Positions 55,836 to 64,000 of a DNA stretch of 64,000 nt are shown in pieces (the first letter of the stretch is position 1; each line of letters begins with the position of its first letter). The notes below the pieces were generated by a model. It was not told the origin of the DNA and did no database searches. It saw only the letters and a list, made by a program, of their open reading frames with translations. The translations under genes were made by a program, and so were the position numbers. Source of the stretch: Pseudoips prasinana (taxonomy: Eukaryota > Arthropoda > Insecta > Lepidoptera > Nolidae); NCBI GenBank assembly GCA_951640165.1, contig OX621252.1:26619934-26683933 (forward strand), in the 5' to 3' direction.

Positions 55836-56640
55836 GGATATTTCATTAGTATCATAATATCATTTTACCTATCCACTAAAATGTAACCAATATTACTTAC
55901 CTTGGCAGAGTTATGTCCTTGAGCAGGGTATTGGACAGTTTGTAATGAAGAAGAAGTCTCTTAAATGATTTTAAATGAGGCATGAACTATGAAAACCAGC
56001 ATGATATTTAAAAACACATCAAATGACACATAAAACAAAAGGCAAAGAAAAGGATTCTTATTCTCCGTAGTGCTTTAACTGTATGTAGTACTTGTGTATC
56101 GCACTTAGGTAGCAAAAATACCTAAATACACACAGAGAAAGTCAGAACCATACCTTTCCATTTGTCTTCAGCATAGGCATCGTTTTAACATTACGTGGAA
56201 TCACGACTCAACTAGTCACTCTAAACCAACATCGCCCTTTATAGCTATCGCCAAGAACGGAATCATGCCTTGATAATTATTCCACACGTGCAATAAGAGC
56301 AGTTAAACGATGACACGTGGCAAGTGGGCGTCAGCTTTGAACTTGATATTTGTACTACGACGGAATTTCTGTTCGTACAGATATTATGTTATTTACTAGC
56401 TATTACCCTGGGGCCCTACTGGCTAAGTCGCCGAACATCGATTTCTTAAATGGCGTTCAAATAAATAAAGGTTAAAAATTACTTAATCAACCGTTAAATC
56501 GCGATCACGACAGGCGGCGCGAAAAGCAAGCATTTACTAACCACGCCAATGGTTGCATGTTATACAGAATATTTCACGCAATTTGCGTTGCTTCGTCTGA
56601 GAAACTCAAACCCACAACATAAAAAAGACACGCAACACCC
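55836..56640. other. Intergenic, no gene seen
   Basis: No supportable feature. Confidence 0.5.
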
Positions 56641-56643
56641 AGA

Positions 56644-56763
56644 TATATTTTGTAACACACACCATTAAAACTGTCACTAACAGCCGGCGAGTAATTAACG
56701 AAGTTTGCGAACAGCGCCAAGTTCGTGACCTCAAACATTGTATGAAAGAATATTTAGTCTAAA
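56644..56763 (+). other. Repeated coding-like segment of unknown family, copy 1
   Basis: A frame reads THTIKTVTNSRRVINEVCEQ then RQVRDLKHCMKEYLV and a stop. The core is repeated in frame at 57640-57821 and 58940-59145. I do not recognise the family. This copy has lost one codon (SRRV for SRLRV). Confidence 0.5.
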
Positions 56764-57639
56764 TAATTGTTAATACTACTACTACTACTGGTAATACTTT
56801 AAGTACTCATAGATCATACAATCAAAAGAAAATCAACATTTTCAAAAAGGCGCTAAAAATCATCGCATTTATAAAAGTTAATTTTAAAAAGGTAAGCCAT
56901 TTACTTACCATACTCTGCGCGACTGTCATACTAAACTGGTAAACTGGTTTAAGTCATATATTGATGTAAACAAATGGTACACGGTTATAATAAACTTTAA
57001 AAACAAAGAAAACCACACAATAACTTCCCTTCTCCCACACACATCACAACGAGCTCTTGATATATTTTTTTTAACTCTCTCTTTATTTGGGGGCTTTTAT
57101 GTAAACAGACATGCCAACCCCTAAATATATATATATATGAATATCAAGACAACGCTCATTATTTTTAAATAAATATAAAATAATTGCCATGGCGCATATA
57201 GAACTACAACCGTAAGACACCTTACCGTAAACATCTCAATTAAGTCCCCGCACCACATCTCCAAACTCTTCCAAGATCAAAAATACTGCAAATACTGTCA
57301 CCAGCAGCCTGTGAGTTTATACGGAAGTTTACCAATGATGGCAAGTTTGCGATTTCCAAGCTTGTTTGAAATACCAATATGTTTACTTATTAGCTTATAG
57401 CTTTTATATTACAACGTGTTTATTTTGTACAAATTTAATTAACTAGTAGAGTACGCTGAAGCTCTAGAATGGTTTTTCCAGGAGACTACGATTTCTGACT
57501 GGTCGACAACACGCGGGTTATGCCCAGGTGCTACCATAGATTACAGCGATCGCTTAGCATGCCACCAGCTGGGCCGTATGCTTGACGCTAACTCGATTGT
57601 ATAAAAACATATTTTGCTCTGAGATTTTTTTTTTCCAGA

Positions 57640-57821
57640 TACTTGCCCTACACAATAATATTAAGCACGTCCTACGTGAGTGTGCAACGCAAACGTTAAA
57701 AACTATCATAGAAAGCTGCCTGCGAGTAATTAACGCAGTTTGCAAACAACGCCAAGTTCGCGACCTTCTGTGGATGAACAATTTATACACGCTCATAAAC
57801 TTTAAAGAAATATTAGTTTAA
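57640..57821 (+). other. Repeated coding-like segment of unknown family, copy 2
   Basis: Reads LALHNNIKHVLRECATQTLK then IIESCLRVINAVCKQRQVRD and a stop at 57821. It is preceded by a long pyrimidine tract and cag (ttttttttttccag, about 57626-57639), which looks like a splice acceptor. Either the last exon of a gene family or the 3' end of an unknown transposon. Confidence 0.5.
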
Positions 57822-58237
57822 CTACTTTTTATAATAAGATTATGTAGGTAAGTGTGTGTAATGTAATCGATTGGCTGTTAGCTCAATTGATTACATTTTT
57901 AACATTTTGTACATATGTGACTTAATATTTTACATATTCAGATACCTATTTCGAGGATTTTTGAGGGGTCACAACCGTAGGCTTTGGTTTTACGAGCCCA
58001 GCACGTTGACTCCTGGGAAGCGCTTAACGTTAGCTATAGGGTTTTATCGGTCTATGAGCAGAATACTTATAGAATACTCCTCAGTTAGTAGCATAATACT
58101 GTTATGTTTCTAGGTGTGAATAAGGTCGCATATTGATAGGGACCTGTTTGGTGTGCCGATATTTTTTTTTAATCATCGGAGAGGCGTATATGGTCGGTAA
58201 TATGTTACCCATGCGTTTCGCAAGCGTCATATGTTAC

Positions 58238-58894
58238 AAGTGTACTACGTGAGCTCGACAAATGGATGTGCGATTAACGCTTATGCGACGAACTGAAGAT
58301 CGACATCTCGCTAAACGATCAATAGGTTTAGGTTTGGTACGGTTCAAGCGAGCGTGCCGCGTCAGCGGCCGGCGCGGCGAAATGGCAGAAAGGCAATTGC
58401 TTTTTACGAGATGTCGATCTTCAGTGTGTCGCACTAGCGTGCATTCGAACTATGGTGAGTCGCAGTACAGTTTTTTCGCATATAGGGTTACCATATATAA
58501 ATAGAGCGATGCCTGTCTATGGTACCTAAAATGCCTGATTTTTCAGAAAAATGTCTGTCTGAAGCAAAACGCTGTAGGTAATAAGTAAAAGCCTGCAGAT
58601 AATAATGAAGAAGGATATTTATTATACATGTAAAATACTTCACAAGATACAGTTTTGTAATTTTCCTGTGTAATCAATATTGCTTTTACTGATTCAATTG
58701 TCAGCCGATTTCTGTCTTTACTCCACTGGGCGTTGACGGGAGCCTGCGAAAATGCCTGTCTCAGACCAATGCCAGCCGCACGCCTGTATAGACCTAAAAA
58801 TGCCTGTCAAATGCGGCTAACGCCTGTCATATGGTAACCCTAGTTGCATAAGCGTTAATCGCACATCCATTCGTCGAGCTCACATAGTACACTT
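58238..58894. mobile_element. Long-TIR element with about 9-bp TSD, containing nested palindromes
   Basis: Outer TIRs of about 50 bases: AAGTGTACTACGTGAGCTCG... and its complement ending GTACACTT. Flanking ATATGTTAC (58229-58237) and ATATGCTAC (58895-58903) form a 9-base duplication with one mismatch. Long TIRs with 9-bp TSD fit Mutator-like elements; no transposase is present. A second inverted pair lies inside (ctgaagatcgacatctcg, about 58292, and its complement, about 58417), and a separate element occupies 58483-58842. Confidence 0.85.
58483..58842. mobile_element. Inner element with TAGGGTTACCATAT ends
   Basis: Inverted ends TAGGGTTACCATAT and ATATGGTAACCCTA. The interior repeats the motif atgcctgtc/gcctgt in several places (58510, 58744, 58784, 58802, 58822). 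The base five GCATA occurs just outside both ends (58478-58482 and 58846-58850), possibly a target duplication. Confidence 0.75.
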
Positions 58895-58939
58895 ATATGC
58901 TACGGTTGCTATTTACTATCGGGTGGGCGGTAAGCTTGC

Positions 58940-59145
58940 TTATGAAAAATGTGAAGCAAGTCCCACATGAGTGTGAGACGCAAACCATTAAAACTGTCAC
59001 CGGCAGCCGCCTGCGAGTAATTAACGAAGTTTGCGAACAGCGCCAAGTTCGCCACCTTGTTTGTAATGAAAGTAAACGAATTAATTTGTGCCTCAGTTAC
59101 GAGGACTTGTTATATGACGGTAGATATTATGCCCTATTAATTTAA
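58940..59145 (+). other. Repeated coding-like segment of unknown family, copy 3
   Basis: Reads MKNVKQVPHECETQTIKTVT then SRLRVINEVCEQRQVRHLVC, with the same spacing as copies 1 and 2, and stays open to 59145. Conserved reading frame among three copies points to coding origin. Confidence 0.5.
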
Positions 59146-61403
59146 AGGCATTAATTAGGAATAATTTATCATATACTTACGTAATACTTAAATTAAATTC
59201 TCCTTTTATCTTAACGCGTTCTCATGACAAATTGTCGTATGAAATTCTGAGATAAAGTATGCAATATGAAAATTAAAGCCTATTTGGGTTCAAAGTAACA
59301 CACGACGGAATATGGTGTAATTGATTAGATGTAGGGTAAGAGTGGTCACTAGCAGTGCTGTAGGTTTCTTAGAAAATGATATTAACTCAGCTTCCCTTTT
59401 ATTTGACATTTCAAAAACATGGCTCATTGCGCCAGTGGTAGCAAATTCAACCGCAGATTATGGGGTCTTAAGTCCAAATCCCAGGATAGTTCCTGATGAT
59501 CTGTAGAGATAGGAGTTATATCGCGTTTTTGCGCAATCACAGGTACACTCTCCGTTTCCTCACTCTCATAAAAGTAATGGCAGGGCAATGAAATATAGTT
59601 GAGACGAGATTAAGATTACATCCAACCATAAAAGACACAGTACTGTCAAAGATTTCTAGACACAGAACCGCTACACATTACAATAACAACTTTTGGTCAG
59701 CACCGGGATTTGAACCTTCATCATCAGGGGTTCGCGTTCAACCCCGTGATCTATCTCTAGATCTACGAGGAAGCAGCCAGGAGCGAACAAATATGCAGTG
59801 TTACACCCCCGTGTCTTGAAGAGAACATAAATCCATCGGCCTAAACATAAATTAAATACCCCGTGTATTCTTCATAGTTTTTGTGTTTTATACTGTATTA
59901 ATGTCCTGCCCATGTGGCTAGACTCCATCGGAACTAGCCAACATGGCCAAAATTCGACAAAAACGACGTAACCCGTTCAATACATAGATTTTACGTCAGG
60001 CACTGGTCAATGAACTTTTAAATAGCACTCAGAGAGAACGCGAGTCACCTCTAAAATATGACAAAATTGAACGAGTCACCGGCAGGTCAACGCAATTAAG
60101 CTCACATTACATGCACGGCTGCAGCGACCCCTCTCAGTTCCATTTGTCAACACCCTACTGTGTGCCTACCCACTTACTGTAATAACATGCTAACCACTTT
60201 GAAATGTTTAAAACACATTACATGACTTGTTTTAAACGTAAAAAGTTGGTTTAAAAGTCGTTCTAAACAATACTTTTAACCGCTGATAAAGAAAGTGTTG
60301 TAAACTTAAGGGCTATCTGTCTACTTGTCTATTAAAGTACGGGTGGCCGGTACGGATATAATAGTATTAGGTAAGTAAAGTTATAGCAATAACCGCGTAC
60401 TCCAAGCTCTTCATAAACTCGTGGTATGCAGCAGTAGTATTGTGCAAACTTAGCGCCAATTGCTTCGGCCACTTGTGTCTCAACTTCTATATAGTTCTAA
60501 TAATAAGTACCTACATAACTTAAGTATTATGTTTATAAAGTCTAGTATAAGATTTGTAAAATACCACGACATTAGGGCTGCCATAGTGATCTTATTATTT
60601 TGGGGTTGCTCGACAGTCCCCACCTAGACATGTTTTCTTTGCTTGACCTTCACCTGATCCGGAGTTAATTTAGGGACTTCCAGATCGGCCACGGTAATTG
60701 ATGTCCAGGCTTTCGGAAGGCATGTCAAACTCAACAATCCAGTAATGATTTTACATGCTGCATCTTACTGTTGATGTATCAAAACAGCTATAACGCTTCT
60801 AAACTATTTTATGGCTATGAATGAACCAACTGAAACTCGAGACTGATTGTGGAAATCTAATTCCGTGCAATTTAAATTCACAGAAGGCAGCATCTGTTTA
60901 GGAATTAATCTTCACAAACCCGCTTAGGAGCCAAAGAAGAGCTTAAGTAGAAAACTTGTTAAGAGTGAAGTTTGAGGGTTGGAAAGTTTTATACGAGACA
61001 TAAATACTTTATAAGGCAAGAGGGTCGGTACTTATTTGATCGTCATGTTAGCAAGAAAAATCGTTTTCATCACTCAGCCGATAACGATAATATTCTAAGA
61101 AACAAAGTGGTTTTTTTTTATGAATCCTGTGACTTCGAAATTTTGATGGTTATGAAATATAGTATGAGCTAAAACCTATACAAATACAATGCAAAAAAAT
61201 AACGCTACAATATTTTATTTTTTCGTTAAAAATACAACGACTTTATTATTTCGAACAGAGTTATTTGTCAGTTCAAAGCGAGCTCCTCATAAATCTATGA
61301 TACGTCATGAAAATCTAAAACCTTGCTCAAACTTCACCATTACTGAATCAAGCGTAAAGTTATAAGTAACTAAAGGAAAAAAAATAGTATTCATCTCCAA
61401 CAT
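59146..61403. other. Intergenic, no gene seen
   Basis: Repeat scraps at about 59520-59600 and 59900-59960 (ggctagactcc, aactagcca). No recognisable gene. Confidence 0.5.
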
Positions 61404-61565
61404 CATTATCATCATATCGGCCGAAAAAAGTCCAGTGCTGGACAAAGGCCTCCCCCCAATGTGCCTCGTAAGATTTTCCACGTTGGTCCACTTTGTCGAG
61501 GGCCTGCCTTCACTGCGAGAACCTTTCCATCCCAAAGGCCGTCAGTTACATACGGCCCACCCGAT
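61404..61565 (-). pseudogene. RTE-type LINE 3' end fragment
   Basis: atcattatcatcatatcggc tail, then gtccagtgctggacaaaggc, gttggtccactttgtcgagg and cctgccttcactgcgagaac. Same 3' end as 49697-50317, shorter. Confidence 0.65.
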
Positions 61566-61830
61566 GGTACGAACGACGCCCTTGTGTGACACGTAATCTA
61601 ATAATAGACGTCATAGTAAAAATATATTCGGACACGGTCTAGGTCATCCTTAGTCAAGGTCCTATACAAGATCAGCTATGGCATGCGTACGAACAGTCTT
61701 GATGCATATAACAGCTGCGATACTCATGTTTTTCTCATTTCCGAGTGAAGTGAGCAAGTGTATTCACAGTATTATTTAGTTATCTCGCAGTAACATAACT
61801 AGAAAATTAAATAAACTATACAAGATGTAA

Positions 61831-61990
61831 CAAAGTTGGTCGAGTGGTTAGTGACTGGATAGCCAGAGTTCGTGGGTTAGATTCCCACCCAGGACAATCA
61901 ATATTTGTGCGATGAGCACGTTTATTTATTCTACGCCTATTTTACCCATAAGAGTAGTACTTACTCGTATTTGCTTTATCCAATGTATTG
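61831..61990 (+). mobile_element. tRNA-SINE (family 2)
   Basis: Head caaagttggtcgagtggtta and cgtgggttagattcccaccc, body aggacaatcaatatttgtgc and gatgagcacgtttattt. Confidence 0.75.
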
Positions 61991-62404
61991 AAGAATTTAA
62001 TTTAATTCAATTCAAATTTATTTATTTTGCGAGCCAATTATACTCCCTAATTTTGTTTGTAATGGCTTAAGACTATATTAACTCGAGATTAAGACATTTA
62101 TTATTTATTTATTAATATAGCATTTTTTAAGTCATGAAACTGAACTTAAATTCAAAAGCTACGATAAGTGTGGCTTTCAAGGAGTCCCACCGGACACTGA
62201 TCAATAAGCAAAAGATGGCTGACAAAATAATCTACAATCTTAAATCAAGAGTCAGAGAGAACTGCTATGCACATGCTTTGCTCGTGCGGACCGCTAATGC
62301 GTAGCAGATGTTTCCACTTAGGGCAAACTATCACACAACCGGAAGAAATACAAATACGCACTGCTCAGACAATCAGGACATACATACTTCCAGGACTAAG
62401 CAGT

Positions 62405-62640
62405 AAACAGCTAGATGCTCTCACCTTTCTGGAAGTGGTGGCGAGTTCAAGCAAGTAGGCTCGCGGTCCGTCCATTGATGGCCGCCGAAGTGGTTTAATT
62501 CCTGAGCGTCTCCGTTCTTCGGAGGGTACACTAAGGTTTCGGTTCCTGTTGTAGCGAATAGGCAACAGTCGTTAAGCCATGTCAGAGGCCTAATGGGCAG
62601 CTTGAACAACTCTGTCAGGGTAACCACTACCCATACGATA
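62405..62640 (+). repeat. Dispersed repeat (gttaagccatgtcagaggcc family), best copy
   Basis: Includes gctagatgctctcacctttc, aagtaggctcgcggtccgtc, gaagtggtttaattcctgag, gtcgttaagccatgtcagag and gcttgaacaactctg. All recognised copies lie on the + strand. Confidence 0.75.
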
Positions 62641-62969
62641 AGCAAGTCGCCCTGCTACAAGAGAGTAAAGAAACCGCCAAGGCTACAAGCCACACATTTA
62701 ACAATAATACACCAATTATACCAATCCGGCGCGGACGACACCCGTCTGTGTCACCTAATCTAAATATAGGCGCCATAGCTAAGATACATTATGTAGGTCA
62801 AGGTCCTGTACAAGGTCACCCATGGCATGCGTACTCTCTTTATATGGCAGCTATAAGACTCTTGTTTTCTCGTTTCCGAGTGAAGTGAGCAGTTGTCACA
62901 GTAATATTTAGACACGACACAGTAACTAAAGCACTAATAATGTTTTTAAACTTTCGCGATTTGTACACA

Positions 62970-63364
62970 TTTTTTTATACTGTGGACACGGGTCTCAATC
63001 GCGATAAAGATATAGGCAAATCATTATTGTATTATTAAGTATTCAACCGGGAAGACGGACACCGCCTCTCACCATCTTGGAATCCTGTAATAACGAAGTG
63101 CCATCGTCGCGTAACCAACGTGGTGCGCCCGGGCGCTGATGTCATTAGTGTCGTGTGTACCGACAGTTTCGTAAAAGGAAAAAAAATATCAAGACCATAC
63201 GAGGGTAGATACCCGGGTAGAAACCCGAGCTTCACGGAGACGACGCTGCCGAGCCACACCAGTCGACCCGTTGGTGCAATCCATGCCGAAACGTCGGGTA
63301 ACCAAGGTAATGATTTGCCTATATCTTTATCACGATTGAGACCCGTGTCCACAGTATATAAAAA
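62970..63364. mobile_element. Inverted-repeat element with about 56-bp arms
   Basis: 62971-63026 (tactgtggacacgggtctca, atcgcgataaagatataggc, aaatcatta) is mirrored at 63308-63363. The interior of 280 bases contains gcaatccatgccgaaacgtc then gggtaa, a CGAAACGTCGG hairpin-like motif reminiscent of the CGAAAC blocks in the Penelope terminal region. No target duplication is clear. Confidence 0.8.
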
Positions 63365-64000
63365 CAAAGCACTAGTACATACCTATGTCAATATAAAATT
63401 AGCGATATATCGATTATAGTAATGAGACATTATGGTAGTCAGTAAGTGATAAGACCGCCAATTTTACTTTTATTTAATATTATTAATTTAATCTTACAAA
63501 TAATGCGCTGTAAATGGTGTATTTATCTTACCTTGTTACTCAGAATCATTTTGTAAAAATGAATTCTTAGTAATTTATTAAATAAGTAGCTGAAATATCT
63601 AAAATCTTCATCGTTACACAGATGTATCTGAATCAAACAAGTCGCCTGATTTATTTTCAGCAATTTGAAATAGGCTCATTTAATGATTTCCATTTAAATA
63701 TCCACAAGAAATAAACGATCGGGCATAGTAGCAAATATCTATATAGGTTAAAAAAAACAGTCTAGTATTAAAAACCAGTGAAAATATGAGCTATATGTCA
63801 GCTAGAAATGGCTCTCAATTCTTTATATTATTTAAAGATCTAGTTTTTAGCTTAATACAGTTAAATAGGTACTTATTGTAACCCCAGCTGTAATGTTTTT
63901 AGAACGGGCAAATAGTTTAAAATGTTCCCCTGCAACGTCACTTTTTCATTTTAGCAATGTGTAAACAGTTTCTCATCTTATTGTAATCTGTGTTTCTAGG
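63365..64000. other. Intergenic, no gene seen
   Basis: AT-rich, nothing supportable to the end of the window. Confidence 0.5.

Larger units (their letters stand above)
61558..62940. repeat. Pair of diverged direct repeats, about 230 bp each
   Basis: 61558-61800 and 62720-62940 share ggtcaaggtcctgtacaagg-type blocks, atggcatgcgtac, and catttccgagtgaagtgagc in the same order. Between them lie a SINE and the 62405-62640 repeat. Confidence 0.7.

Noticed and set aside
1..64000. CRISPR arrays, operons, ribosome binding sites, bacterial mobile elements
   Set aside because: No regularly spaced short repeats with unique spacers; spliced genes and SINEs show a eukaryotic genome, so these classes do not apply.

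Overview
The window is AT-rich animal nuclear DNA that looks like an insect, most likely a lepidopteran. The basis is one intron-split mitochondrial protein gene with insect-like sequence, spliced genes with AT-rich introns, and many dispersed repeats of kinds I associate with moth and butterfly genomes: tRNA-derived SINEs, short Helitron-like elements ending in CTAG, RTE-type LINE tails and foldback MITEs. The order-level call is inference; no database was searched. Most of the window is transposable-element sequence in different stages of decay.

Host gene: the only convincing host gene is on the + strand at about 13.4-18.7 kb. It encodes a PSST/NDUFS7 (ND-20) type subunit of respiratory complex I. 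Three coding exons are clear (13803-13930, 17248-17473, 18612-18728) and a small 5' presequence exon is proposed at 13350-13460. All cysteines that bind cluster N2 are present, but many positions that I recall as near-invariant in this family differ, which suggests a fast-evolving paralogue. Its last intron holds a large palindrome made of transposon debris.

Layout. 0-3.7 kb: a perfect 33-bp-stem hairpin at 171-240, a 141-bp MITE, SINE pieces. 3.9-7.1 kb: a young Penelope-like element (RT plus GIY-YIG) in which a 5'-truncated copy is joined head to head to a shorter inverted copy. 7.1-13.3 kb: MITEs, LINE 3' ends, Helitron-like elements, a long-TIR element with 8-bp target duplication. 13.3-18.8 kb: the complex I gene. 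19-21 kb: SINE and Helitron remnants. 21.1-27.5 kb: an apparently intact CR1/Jockey-like non-LTR retrotransposon (ORF1 plus EEP/RT ORF2) with an intact mariner inserted between its two ORFs. 27.6-31.1 kb: a large open gene (727 codons) for an uncharacterised protein that looks like a DDE-type transposase, with a 5'-UTR intron and 20-bp-spaced repeat motifs on both sides. 31-64 kb: no supported host gene; SINEs, Helitron-like elements, RTE tails, a CR1-like 3' end, a non-autonomous hAT inserted in a SINE, nested palindromic MITEs, and a thrice-repeated coding-like segment of unknown family.

The strongest leads are the 27.6-31.1 kb putative transposon with phased subterminal motifs, the divergent NDUFS7-like gene, the inverted Penelope architecture, and the three-copy unknown coding segment at 56.6-59.1 kb.
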